From positions 46,467,120-46,531,119 of the forward strand of contig CM056583.1 of NCBI GenBank assembly GCA_029721435.1: a stretch of 64,000 bases of DNA. The letters are read 5' to 3'. Below the pieces are notes generated by a model. It was not told where the DNA came from, made no database searches, and saw only the letters and a program-made list of their open reading frames with translations. Below, in pieces: positions 12,091-23,173 of this stretch. Position 1 is the stretch's first letter. The number at the start of each line of letters is the position of its first letter. The translations under genes and the position numbers were made by a program. This DNA comes from Gymnothorax reevesii. Its lineage: Eukaryota > Chordata > Actinopteri > Anguilliformes > Muraenidae.

Positions 12091-13150
12091 TGACAAACTA
12101 GCTCTGTGATCTCAGTGGTAAACCAAAAATAAGAAATAGCTGGCTAGTTAGCAAGCAGGCTAAAAGTAAGATAGAGCTACACCATACAAAGACAGATTTA
12201 CCCACTTTACAATAGAATTATTGAGCTGCTCCTCAAAAGTATCAACGCTGTCAGCCCTCCTGTCTGTTCCATTCAGAATAACTGCTATTTTCCATCTCAG
12301 AATCGCATTTCCATCTCGCAAATAAGCCCAGCTCTCCAGGCTCAGTTCTGGAGGTTTTTTGTTCCCATGCAACCACGTCAGTCTGAGCTGCGTAAAGTTA
12401 ACATAACCCTATTACGCAAGTATTTTAAAATATTTTTTAAGGTCCAATCAATGTCTTTCACTTACTGAGGAAAGCTTATACTGTCTGCAATTGGATAAAA
12501 ATTGTGTCAACCAACTGGTAATTACCAGGAGAATTTCACGTAGGTGTGAACTACAGCTTGGCTTTCACGCAGATACCACTGAATCACCATTAAAGTGATT
12601 AGATTTCCGTGAGAGTTTGTATGAGACTCTAAAAGTATAAATTCTTCAACCGACATATCTACGCGTTAACCCACGATAGGAAATTACGCGTTTTTAATAT
12701 GTGATGACTGAAATTGATAGTTGAATTACATAGTGTCAATACCATAGCAAAATTTTGCCTCAGGAAACTGTTTTTTTTTTTTTTTCACTACTCGGAATAC
12801 CATTGGGTCACTTTAACAGAAGTGGTTGCTACAGAGGACAACAATTTTTTCTGTCGCAAGAGATCCTTTTTTTTAACCTGCTGGATTGATACTATGGGCA
12901 AGGATATTGAGCAGTTTGCACATCAGGCCTAGCTGAGGAGTTTAATTCCTGAAAAACAGGGATAGGAGTGAACTCAGCTGTGCTTTCTTTGTGAATATTC
13001 AATAACTGATCCAGGGATGCTATCTAGTGATAGAGTAGTGCAATTGCTTCCATAAAAAGAGCTGTTCTATGTCCGCATGCGTCTACTTCTGCAGAAAGGT
13101 GTTAAGGCGAGGTCTAGTGTGTTTCGTATGGGATGCCATTGAAGTCAATA
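12091..13150. other. No gene seen
   Basis: Non-coding DNA with a T14 run near 12772. Short open frames here have no recognisable domains. Confidence 0.5.
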
Positions 13151-13310
13151 TGGAAAAAATGAATACAAATGAATAAATGAATGAATGAATGAAACAAATT
13201 GATAAATAAATATGGACACAAAATAAATCCTGAAATAAATAAATGAGGCAATAAATATTGAAATAAATGTAAATATAAATATATAAACAAGGCAATATAG
13301 TTCAATAAAT
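13151..13310. repeat. A-rich low-complexity tract of AATG/AAAT units
   Basis: A degenerate series of GAATAAATGAATG and AAATAAATATAAAT units. It produces an Ile/Tyr/Phe-rich minus-strand frame that is an artefact. Confidence 0.8.
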
Positions 13311-13733
13311 TAATTTTCTTTTCTTCTGTCTTTTGCCTTTGTTTCTTATTCACCTTGTTTATTTAATTATTTCACATCCTACCTTTTGGGTTCTCCTTGT
13401 TTAATCACTCTTCTGGTGCCCTTATAACACCCTTGGGCACCATGATGTTACACATATAGATGGCAGTGTAAGTATGGTTGACAAAATTTGATGTAACAAT
13501 CTGTGATGATCAGATCCAGTTCTGAAAGTCTCCGGGATACTGTTAATATGTCAACAACTAGTTGTAACAGGCTAATACTACATCAGAATTTTTCAGTGAT
13601 TAGGATACCATCCCATATTCTTGGAAGAAATGGCTATTGAAATTATTTTTTCAAATTTCAGTTTAAAAAAACCTAAGATATGTAGATGTCACAAATTGGC
13701 AATCATGTTTATCGAACCAATTACTTATTTCAG

Positions 13734-13781
13734 TGTGTTCCAGACCAACTGTGCGCTAGAGGCGATGGATCCTGCCGGGAG
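13734..13781 (+). CDS. Possible 48-nt internal exon of an unidentified host gene
   Basis: A GC-rich block in AT-rich DNA is preceded by a pyrimidine-rich acceptor (TTACTTATTTCAG) and followed by a donor (GGGAG|GTATGG). In the open frame it reads VFQTNCALEAMDPAG, starting with the last base of a split codon and leaving AG at its end (phase 2 to phase 2). An alternative acceptor at 13743 (TTCCAG) would give 38 nt. The phase matches the candidate exon at 39517. I do not recognise the protein, and chance is a real possibility for so short a block. Confidence 0.22.
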
Positions 13782-13789
13782 GTATGGGA

Positions 13790-14526
13790 CCATTAAATCC
13801 ATTTTATTTCTGTCCTTTTCAGTGCCTACCAGTTGCATTCCTGGTGGACTAACAACACGTGCAGTTCACATAATTAAAATATTTTTGTCTTGCAAACCTA
13901 CCATAAATCAGCTGAGCCAACTGGCTCAAAAAAGCCCATGATGGTTACCTCTATAACCCCAAACAACATTGAGCAGGCAGGTGTTACCTAAGGTAAAGCT
14001 GACCTAGAATTCTAGTTGCTGAAAAGAAAAATGTTTTACTTTTTGCCCATTTTTCATCTCGGCTTGAACTTACCTTTAGGCTGAGTGCCCTCATCTAAGT
14101 TTGAACATTTGTGTGTTTATTACATTGGAATAACTGACCATGTAAACCAGGCACACAGTAATAAATATTTCAATGTTTCAAGTAGTGTATGACCTACATA
14201 GTTAAAGAGCTGTCTGGGAAGTGTGACTCTCAGATATTCGATCTAGACTAAATCAGGGGAGCTCAGTTACCTCTGCCCGAATGACGCGTATAATACGTTT
14301 GATAAGGTTACGCCAGGTCAGGAGGCAGCACAGAACTAAGCTACATTGCTGCTGTAGAGATACTTTGAAGAAAATAATTCACTCACAACTTTCAATTCAT
14401 AGATTTATGAAAAATTTTTCTAAATCACACTATGCAGTACTTTTTTTGTAATTTTTGAACTGCCACATAATGCTTACTAATATGCATTAATAACTGATAA
14501 CCATGATATTTGATTCACAATTCATA
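13790..14526. other. No gene seen
   Basis: AT-rich non-coding DNA up to a MITE. Nothing recognisable. Confidence 0.5.
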
Positions 14527-14758
14527 TGAAGACCACAATGGAAAAATGATCAGTCACATTTTCACATAGTGGAGAAATTATGAATTAAAAATTCAAAACA
14601 ATCTTAGAAAAAAAGCACTGAAAAATATGCAAAAATTACAAAATATTATAATAATAAACAATATTATTATTTATTATTATAAATATTGTAATATATAAAA
14701 TATGCAAAAATAGAAAAATTTGAACTCGTTTTTGATCGTTTTTCTTTTGTGGTCTTCA
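14527..14758. mobile_element. 232-bp TA-flanked palindromic MITE, Tc1/mariner type
   Basis: The ends are inverted repeats: TGAAGACCACAATGGAAAAA on the left, and on the right its complement with a few changes (TGAAGACCACAAAAGAAAAA when read inward). TA flanks both ends (14525-14526 and 14759-14760), the Tc1/mariner target. The centre is an ATTATT-rich palindrome. It is non-coding and must have been moved by a transposase encoded elsewhere. Confidence 0.8.
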
Positions 14759-15130
14759 TATAAAAGCTGTGTTAGAGCCTCAGACAGCAAACACATTCAA
14801 TTTGAATATTTCATGGACTGGAATTACATCATTTGCTGTGACCTTTTTCAAAGCTTGAATACTCACTAGTACAAATTTAGACACACAGAGCAGCAATCCT
14901 TTGAGTCCTGAACTTTTTGTTCATGCTGACAGTTGATTTTTTCTCTAGAAGGATTCTCAAGAAACAGTGTGTTCTTGTGAGAGCCCCCTGCCAATTCAGA
15001 ACTGGAGAAGCCCAAGGAAATTACAGCAATCCAAGAGAGGAGAGTTCTAGTGGATCTGAATGGGTTTATGAGATGGGCTTTTGTTTCTTTCTTTTGCAGA
15101 TTCTAGTTTCATTGCATTCAATCCCATGCT

Positions 15131-15170
15131 TGTGTAGGCTTCCTCCCACCACTCAAAGACATGTCTGTCA
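15131..15170. repeat. Fragment of a common fish interspersed repeat
   Basis: GGCTTCCTCCCACCACTCAA followed by AGACATG resembles a widespread fish repeat with TTTCCTCCCACAGTCCAAAG. Only about 35 bp is recognisable. Confidence 0.35.
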
Positions 15171-15499
15171 GGCCACTTGTGAGGCGTTCACAGGCGTAGC
15201 TGTAAAAGAGCATGTGGGCTCAGGCAACCAACACAGTACAAGAAAGGCGATAAAAATAATAAAATTGTTGTGAAAACTGAGCGATTATATTTGCTGTAAG
15301 TGAAAACCTTTCCTGTCCACAGATTGGGAAATATTTCAAGATAAGATGGCAGTGCCACAAACGCAGAGCATTCAGTCACACAGTGATTTGGGAGCACACA
15401 CTGACAACTCTCATATATCCCAGTCTTCAATCTTAGCCTATACAAGAACTTATGGTGTATTCCACAATGATGCCTCAAAAATGGCTATACTATTCCCAT

Positions 15500-15690
15500 T
15501 CACCCTTTGAGCGCTGAATACATTTTCAGGGAATTAAAAATGCAATTATCCTGAGCTAGTGAAAACCTATCATGTGTTAACTTGTTTAAAAGAGCTCCCG
15601 CTCCACATGATAGTTTTTCAACAGCATCTGGTTTTGATATCTTACACGATTGGGCAATTATAGTTGCCCGTGGCACTTGAAAGGGTTAAT
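15500..15690. mobile_element. 191-bp palindromic MITE
   Basis: The outer arms are ACCCTTTGAGCGC on the left and, read inward from the right, ACCCTTTCAAGTGC. Inside are a 16-bp inverted repeat (GAAAACCTATCATGTG at 15561 against CACATGATAGTTTTTC at 15605) and a small hairpin GGGCAATTATAGTTGCCC at 15651. Flanking target duplication is not clear. Confidence 0.5.
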
Positions 15691-18013
15691 ATATGTTGTT
15701 ACTGTTGATGCTGATCGACAGTTGGCACATTGTTTTTTGATCGTTTGACACCAGTAACTAGATAAAAGGGATTGCGGCTGATGTCACTAAGGTTTGTCAG
15801 ATAGCGTGTAAAAGCCCAGTCTTTCTTCTCAGTCACGCGATAGGACACACTGTACTCTCCTGTAATTTGATAACGAGGACATTTAGAACATTTTCACTGA
15901 GAGATGCAATCTCTACCACAGTCAGAGTCTAATCTTCAATGTCAATACTTCATGATGAAAAGGGATGACTGGATAAATAAATGTAAAAACAACTGAAAAA
16001 AATAACACAAACTTGTTTTTCAGAATACATTCCTCTCTCGAAAACACTGCCCATCTGCTCTTTCTTTTTATTCCAAATTCCTCAAATAAAGGTTACAAAG
16101 ACAGAGGGTTCAATATTCCTTAAGGGAGGATAATACATTACTTATAACTAATGACAGATATCCAGCCTCGATTAACTTTTTTTTTATAACTCAAATTACA
16201 TTTTGCGAAAAACTAGTCTGTAGTCTGCATTGCACTTCGGCTAGACTATAGTTATTTGGAAGACAGTCTCCTCTTACCAAAGAAGCACATGCAGGGATAC
16301 TCCCTTGCTCATTTTATATACTTTTGGTGCATTAATTATTGGCCACTGTACAACTCTTAGTATCTGTGCCAACAGTCATATGATCGGTGTTCTCCTCTTC
16401 CTCTGACGCTTCTAGCTGCTATTTTACTACCGTCACCCCTGGCTGATTTCATACATATGTGTCAGACTCATGCTTAACTTCAAGGCTGTGCTCATAGGGC
16501 TAACGCTTACTGACCAGCCAGGATGATGTTTCATGAGCGCTGGCTAGTTTTACCATTTTCTCCTGTGTCTAGTTGCTCCATTGTGTCAGCATCTTCCCTG
16601 CAGGGATGGTGTCTGTGGTCAGCTCAAGTACACATATATTCAAGGGTTAGTTTTTCACTTGTTTTTGACCTCATCATGTTGTCAGGGTGCTGAAGGGATT
16701 TTGCTGGCAAGCTATGAATGGAGATAACCCGGGAAAACAGTAGAAATAAAATCCTGTGCTATATAAATGTTCCTAAATCACTGCGTATTTCAACCTTATT
16801 CAAAGCAGAAGTCCCTTTAGCCCCGTGTGAAGACTAATGTCCTCTACTAGTGCATAGTGCAGCTCAGACAAGGCAGAAATCTCTCTCATTGGACAGCAAA
16901 ATATCCAACCTGCAGTGATGCCCGTTATGAATGGCACACTCTTTTGCTAAGAATATGAGTAATGTATTCATAAGAATAATCTGATATTCACAATTAATTG
17001 TATTCACATCCATTCACAATTCATCTGTGCTTTAAGACAATTGACTCATTAATCTGCTCATTTCTCATGCACGCAGAAACTGCAGAGAGAAACAGAAACA
17101 TTAAAAATTCAACAAGAATTCCTTGAACATTCAAGCATTTACCCTCAGTGCAAACCTTATCTGTGATGTGTCAGTGGTGAAGCCATTACATTTCATGACC
17201 TGCATATAAAGAAAACCATTGAATGAAAAGCACTGTGTTATCACTGCATGGAGAGCAAAGTGAAAACTCGCTAATGATGTGGAAATGTGTGATTTAATAT
17301 TTTTTAGTCCACACGAACATCTGCTGAGCCCATCTGTTTTAGCGTCGTCTGCCATCAATTTAGGGATGATACCAAAAAATTTTATTTGATGTCGAGCTGT
17401 GGTGAGCCACAGATAAAAAACTTAAATATTAAAGGAGGTTGGAATTATTCAAACACAAATGGTGAGATAAGTTTCATATTTAGGTCACAGGCTGTAGCAA
17501 TTTTCTTTGACTTTCACATATTTCCAAACTTCTATGATGCATGCGTAAACACGTTTTCTTTCACCTGGCTGCTGAGACACAAGGTAACAGATTCCAGGAA
17601 GCCTCCCATTCATTAATCTGCACAGGAAGCGTCAGAAGGGAGGAGGGGTCAGGGCGGAGGAGGATGGGGGAATTGGGGGATGGGGGGATTGTATTTACGA
17701 GTCCCAGGTGAGCTGATAGAGGGAAACAGAGCATGAACACTCCTTCTGTACTGCTCTGGGTCATCCTGCGCTGCTGCCGCCTCTGAGCACGTACTCAGGC
17801 TGGGATGCCCAGCACTTATCTGCTCCATTCACGGCACTGTCTGACTGCCTTTCACCTGCATTCTTTACGGTGCCTCCGTGCGCCTGTTTTCCACAAATAG
17901 ACATAGTCCTTCGCTTATGTGACTTTCACAAAGACATAGTACCCGCAGAGTATATTGTATAGATGTGACACCCTTTCCCCTTTCTTCCAGCGCTAGGTCT
18001 GTAGTCCTACTTG
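15691..18013. other. No gene seen
   Basis: About 2.3 kb of non-coding DNA. It contains a T-run near 16178 and a G-rich patch near 17637-17690. Open frames are short, with no domain or splice context I trust. Confidence 0.5.
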
Positions 18014-19480
18014 TACTACTCCAAATGAGAAACAAGGTGGGATGATATGTTCAATTAAAATTAGAACTGAAAGCAGTGATTTGTAAAATATCTTTGAGGG
18101 GCATTATGTTGCAAACAATATGAAAGCACATTATTTGATATTTCACCTCTTTAATTTTATTGATGTTTTTTAATAAACACAATCGATTTTGATACCTGGA
18201 ACATATTTCAAAACAAATTAGGACAGTAAAGTATTTACTGCTTTGCAATGCTGTCATTCCCCATCAGAACACTTTATCAACTTTTAGGGACTGAAAATAC
18301 CAACTGATTAAATGTTTCCAATCTAATGCTGTTAAAATATAATAAAATAAAAAAAACAAGCCTTTAGATGCATAGCGGTTCAGGTCTTTATTGTCGTATT
18401 TTGCCATTCAAAATACGCCAAACTTTGTCTGCTGGGGACAAGTCGGGACGGCAGGCAGGCCATCCCAGCACCCACACCTCTTTTTACACACTTATAAGTA
18501 AGTAAGTAAGTAAATCTTTATTTGTATAGCGCCTTTCACAGCTTGAAAACACAAAGTGCTTCACAGTGGTAAAAACAGAGATAAAACATATAAAACAATA
18601 AAAACAATAAGAAACAACACAGTTATCAATATAACAATAAACAAACACTGTGCAACAGACAAGAGAATTGCTTATTCAAAGGCTTGTCTAAAAAGATGAG
18701 TCTTTAGCCGACTCTTAAAGATGTCCACAGAATGAGAGGCTCGCAGGTCCAAGGGGAGTGCGTTCCACAGTTTTGGGGCCACTGTTTGGAAGGCACGATC
18801 TCCTTTAGTTTTCAGCTTCGTACGAGGAATGACCAGGAGGCCCTGATTGGAGGACCTTAGTGACCGACTGCAGACCGACTTATGCCTTTGTAATACATGC
18901 AGTATGCAGTTCTGCAATGGCTTGTTGATATACTTATGCATGGCATCCCTGAAAAAGATGCTGGATCAAAAAGAAGTATCTGTTGCTCCAAAATCTCAGT
19001 GTACGTTTCAGCAATAATGGTGTCTTCACAGAGGTACAAGTTACCCTTGCCAAGGGCACTGACACAAGCCCATAACCTGACAGCGATGGGTTTTGGACTT
19101 GTCATTTCTTTTTTGGTTGGAGCACATGGCATTCATCTCTTGCTAAAAAGACAAAGACCTGAAATATTGGTTTATCTGACCACAATACACATTAACACTG
19201 AGTGATAGTCCATCACAGATGCCTCAGAGCCAACAAAAGTCCATGGCAATTCTGGACACTACAATCATTTGGCTTCTTTTTCTGCAAATAAAAGATTTAA
19301 CTGGCATTTTACGCACGTAACTAGTACTTGACAAAGATTTTCCAAAGTAATCCTGAGCCCATGTAGTTACGGCATTTAAAGGTAAATAAAGATCTTGATG
19401 CAGTGCTGAATAATTGGAGACTGCTGAGGGTGAAGTATCAAGATCCTTTTTTTATCTTTCTTCGAGGAATATTGTTTTAA
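18014..19480 (-). pseudogene. Tc1/mariner-type element with decayed transposase, split by a LINE fragment
   Basis: The left terminus reads TACTACTCCAAATGAGAAAC, like the termini at 8388 and 9094. On the minus strand, transposase segments follow in order: TWAQDYFGKSLSS near 19360, PVKSFICRKRSQ near 19290, a degraded core, WACVSALGKGNLYLCEDTII near 19060, ILEQQILLFDP near 18970, then, after the LINE insertion, WVLGWPACRPDLSPADKVWR near 18430. The third catalytic acid segment (SPIEN in relatives) reads SPADK, so the active site is lost along with many frame breaks. Same family as 10880-11575. Confidence 0.85.
18496..18877 (-). mobile_element. L2/CR1-like LINE 3' fragment inserted in the transposase
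   Basis: On the minus strand an 89-residue frame carries the usual C-terminal end of L2/CR1-like fish LINE reverse transcriptases: SSNQGLLVIPRTKLKTKGDR, VAPKLWNALPLDLR, FKSRLKTHLFRQAF. After the stop, a short 3' UTR contains AAAGGCGCTATACAAATAAA-type sequence and ends in TTAC repeats. ACTTAT borders both sides (18490-18495 and 18878-18883), a likely target duplication, and removing the insert restores the transposase sequence. It is 5' truncated to under 400 bp. Confidence 0.9.
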
Positions 19481-19710
19481 CACAATTCACTTATGTTGCC
19501 ACGCATTGGTGGGCAAAATGGCCATCCTGGGCCCATCTTTGCTCCTGAAGGACTAGCCTGTCCCTGGAAGCTGCTTTCTCATCAAATTATAATTGAACAA
19601 GTGAATTGAATAACATTTTCAACATGGAGTTGGGCCCTTATTGAATTTACTGATTCAATCACCAGTAGTGGTTGACAACACCTGTTTCAAATCACATCAT
19701 TACTATATAT
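19481..19710. other. Spacer between two Tc1/mariner-type elements
   Basis: About 230 bp of non-coding DNA with no recognisable end or motif. Confidence 0.4.
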
Positions 19711-21860
19711 ACACTGCTCAAAATATAGGGAACACTAAAATAACATCCTAGATCTGAAAGAATGAAATATTCTTATTAAATACTTTGTTCTTTACATAGT
19801 TGAATGTGCTGACAACAAAATCACAATCACACAAAAATTATCAATGGAAATCAAATTTATTAACCCATGGAGGTCTGGATTTGGAGTCACACTCCAAATT
19901 AAAGTGGGGAAAAACACACTACAGGCTGATCCAACTTTGATGTAATGTCCTTAAAACAAGTCAAAATGGGGCTCAGTAGAGTGTGTGGCCTCCATGTGCC
20001 TGTATGACCTCCCTACAACGCCTGGACATGCTCCTGATGAGGTGGTGGATGGTCTCCTGGGGGATCTCTTGCCAGACCTGGACTAAAGCATCTGCCAACT
20101 CCAGGACAGTCTGTTGTGCAACGTGTCATTGGTGGATAGAGCAAGACATGATGTCCCAGATGTGCTCAATTGGATTCAGGTCTGGGAAACGGGCAGGCCA
20201 GTCCATGACATCAATGCCTTCGTCTTGCAGGAACTGCTGACACACTCCAGCCACATGAGGTCTAGCATTGTCTTGCATTAGACAGATTAGATAGGATTTG
20301 TGAGGGTTTTTCAAAAGATTACTATGTCAAGTTTAACGCGGAGGAGAGTGAACTCTTATGCTTTGGGGACTGTACAGTAAATGAACTTCCATTCGAATGG
20401 CTTGGAAAACTCTTACGGGTTACATAGTGTGCTTTACACTTAGGTCATTTGATTGGTAACAATGTGGAGGGAACCCAGATAGGCAGAGCCCTGGGGGACT
20501 TTTATTCAAGATTTAACCTGATGTTATCACATTTTGGCCGCTGCAGTTTCAGTATACGTTTCCGCCTATTGAAGACGTTTAATACGTCTTGGTACGGTTC
20601 TGGTTATTGGGACCAGACGTCCAAACATATTCAAAGGTTCCATACGGCGTGGAGGAAATGTATACGTAAATGTATACGACTTCCATGTCGGACGCATTGT
20701 CGGCTGTTACCTTATATTTGTAATGATAGCTCCTCAGAAGTACAGCTGGAACATCGGTTTCTTAAGTTTTATTTCAGTTCCCTACAGAGGAACAATCCGT
20801 ATGTTCGGCAGGCATGCCAACTAGTTAAAGACGGCAATCGGTTTAATGCCAGCAGGCATCTAAATTTTATATGTCTTAAATACGCCCTGCAGAAGCCTAA
20901 ATTGGGACTAACTTTTGGTGTAGATGATTTATTAACTGAGGAGAAGGATATAGAAACCAAAAATGCGGCATTGGAAATAAGAGATCTTGTCATAATGAGA
21001 GACGATCATGACCGTGCGATCTTCACATCAGATGAATTGGATTACTTTATTAATCTGATATGTACCATTTAGCAAGTTTTCTTATGGGGTGTTGCCAGTG
21101 CCTCTGACATGAAGGTTATTGGTTCTGTGGTTTTATTGCAGGTTTAATCTTTTATTTTAATCTTGGCACCATGTTATTTTAATCGGCTTCTTGTTTGTTC
21201 ACATTATTTTGTAATATTCGCTGCACTTTTGTACATTTTTAGGTATGAATAAATAATATATTAGGAGGAACCCAGGGCCAACAGCACCAGCATATGGTCT
21301 CGTAAGGGGTCTGAGGATCTCATCTCAGTACCTAATGGCAGTCAGGCCACCTTTGGCGAGCACATGGAGGGCTGTGCGGCCCCCCCAAAGAAATGCCACC
21401 CCACACCATTACTGACCCACTGCCAAACCGGTCATGCTGGAGGATGTTGCAGGCAGCAGAACGTTCTCCATGGCGTCTCCAGACTGTCACGTCTGTCACA
21501 TGTGCTCAGTGTGAACCTGCTTTCATCTGTGAAGAGCACAGGGCGCCAGTGGAAAATTTGCCAATCTTGGTTTTCTCTGGAAAATGCCAAACGTCCTGCT
21601 CAGTGTTGGGCTGTAAGCACAACCCCCAACTGTGGACGTTGGGCCGTCATACCATCCTCATGGAGTCGGTTTCTGACCGTTTGAGCAGACACATGCACAT
21701 TTGTGGCCTGCTGGAGGTCATTTTGTAGTGTTCTGGCAGTGCTCCTCCTGTTCCTCCTTGCACAAAGGTGGAGGTAGCGGTCCTGCTGCTGAGTTGTTGC
21801 CCTCCTACGGCCTCCTCCACATCTCCTGATGTACTGGCCTTATTTTATAGTGATTTCTTG
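19711..21860 (-). pseudogene. Tc1-like (ISRm11-type) element with decayed transposase, split by a LINE
   Basis: The left terminus TACACTGCTCAAAATATAGG is the hallmark end of a widespread fish Tc1-like family. On the minus strand the transposase runs from about 21850 to 19975: a helix-turn-helix region near 21800 (rich in Arg, [14 protein letters not shown]), the first catalytic region near 21530, GGISL-like residues near 21390, then, past the LINE insert, NARPHVAGVCQQFLQDEGID at about 20250, WPARFPDLNPIEHIWDIMS with the third catalytic Glu near 20170, and a C-terminus near 19985. A few frame breaks remain, but the sequence is close to functional relatives, so it is young. The right terminus is lost near 21865. 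Confidence 0.9.
20282..21259 (+). mobile_element. LINE 3' fragment encoding an intact 207-residue C-terminal end
   Basis: Upstream codons read CEGFSKDYYVKFNAEESELL, and the RT region continues past one stop near 20427. An uninterrupted frame of 207 codons starting at 20449 then reads GRALGDFYSRFN, FHTAWRKCIRKCIRLPCRTH and CRLLPYICND, ending with a stop at 21070. That Trp-Arg-Lys, Leu-Pro, His-Cys-x-Leu-Leu pattern is typical of post-RT domains in several non-LTR clades. I leave the clade open. About 190 bp of 3' UTR ends in GAATAAATAATAT. ATTAG on both sides (20277-20281 and 21260-21264) fits a short target duplication. It interrupts the Tc1-like transposase. Confidence 0.8.
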
Positions 21861-22053
21861 GGTAAAGTCGTGCAGAACAAGAGTCGGAAGGAGGAGCCCG
21901 CGGCAGACCAGATGCAGCAGACACGCAGGCAGTGTGACCGAGACGCATGCGTCCAGCGGCTGTAGTGGTACGCTTGCGGAAGACGCAACGCAGCAGCAGG
22001 CAGTGTGGCCCGGGCCTCAGGCTAGCATATGGTCTCTCCATTCACAACAATGA
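21861..22053. other. Non-coding spacer, GC-richer
   Basis: Sequence between the lost end of the Tc1-like element and a microsatellite. AGACACGCAGGCAGTGTG and GCAGCAGCAGGCAGTGTGGC share a CAGGCAGTGTG block (about 21926 and 21993). No gene. Confidence 0.45.
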
Positions 22054-22149
22054 TAGAGAGAGAGAGAGAGAGAGTTCAATTCTCTCTCTCTCTCTCTGTC
22101 TCTCTCTCCCCCACACACATATATACACCACACACACACACACACACAC
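22054..22149. repeat. (GA)n - (TC)n - (CA)n compound microsatellite
   Basis: About 21 bases of AG repeats (22054-22074) face about 28 bases of TC repeats (22081-22108) across the 6-base spacer TTCAAT, so the two arms can form a hairpin or cruciform. A CA tract follows at 22111-22149. Confidence 0.95.
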
Positions 22150-22259
22150 GATTTGCTGAATAAACAGGCACAGTCAGGGGAATAATAGGTGAGGGAAAAA
22201 AACTGAAAAGCAGGGACAATTAACAGAGGTCCGGACCTCGGTGTCCTCAATGGTGGTTA

Positions 22260-22575
22260 CGGGCATGCTCAAACTCTCTGTGTTGTATCTTCAATTTCTG
22301 AATTCAAATCACAACTGAAAACCCACCTTTTCTGACAGTACTATCAATCTTGTTGTTCCTCTTAAATTTTTTAATGATAATTGATTTTATTGATTTTTTC
22401 TACCTCCCTAATTTCATATTGATCTTTTTGTCCTGTCATTGTGTAATATGTTCGTATTGACTTGTTTTAATGTTTCTTCTCTGTGTGGCATGAACCTTAG
22501 GTCCAAGAAAGGCACTATATAAATAAAACTTATGATGATGATGATGATTATTATTATTTTTATTATTGTTATTAA
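22260..22575 (+). mobile_element. L2/CR1-like LINE 3' tail
   Basis: Encodes EFKSQLKTHLF followed by a stop, the terminal segment of L2/CR1-like LINE proteins. A 3' UTR with AAAGGCACTATATAAATAAA comes next, and the element ends in a (GAT)n/(ATT)n simple tail at 22534-22573. Same broad group as 18496-18877 but opposite orientation and different tail. 5' truncated; no clear target duplication. Confidence 0.75.
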
Positions 22576-23040
22576 TACAATACTTGAAACCCATCTGTTC
22601 CACTTCTGTTATCAAATATAAAAACGCTGTATTTCATTTGAAATGTATTATACACAGTTTTGCTGACAAACGACGTAGACCTTTGAGATGGCACTCGTAG
22701 CAGTAAAGCAGTGGATGACATTTTGCCTTCATCTGCAACCCCAATCCAAAATAATGAAAAATGAAGAATCCAACCAAGTGCTCAACGGGAGATAAAACAG
22801 GAGTGAAGTTGGTACTCCTGGATCAAGCGGGATAAAAATCTAAAAAGACTAAAAACAGGGTAGATCCAGGCACTCGACAAAAAGTAGAACCAAAAAGCGT
22901 TTATTAATTCTGTCTCGTAGTTGTTAACATGTTTCGGCCTTACAGCCTTCGTCAGGACACACAAAACTAGTTGGATGGATGGATAGGCCTAACAATATTA
23001 TTAGGCCTAATGCCAAATAATACCTAATAATGAGTATATG
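22576..23040. other. Non-coding; includes a small interspersed repeat
   Basis: Around 22770-22975 is a repeat containing ACATGTTTCGGCC and GCCTTCGTCAGGACACA, a motif pair found in dispersed repeats of fishes and amphibians. Its class is unresolved. The rest is unrecognised. Confidence 0.4.
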
Positions 23041-23173
23041 GACTTGTATCTAAGTACTTTTCAAGTACTTGACCGATCTCTGTCAGCACTTAGGAGACAG
23101 ATCAGTCAAGAACTTTGAAAAGTACTTGAATACAAGTGCAAGTACTTTAGGCATTAATACGAAGTACTCCGAT
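23041..23173. repeat. Palindromic AAGTACTT-rich repeat, target of the hAT insertion
   Basis: Multiple AAGTACTT(G) motifs in both orientations (23053, 23064, 23118, 23134), with AGATCAGTCAAG against CTTGACCGATCT. The sequence resumes after the hAT element at 24701 with more CAAGTGCAAGCACTTT and AAAGTACTTGAGCCC. It appears to be an old palindromic element split by the hAT. Confidence 0.6.
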
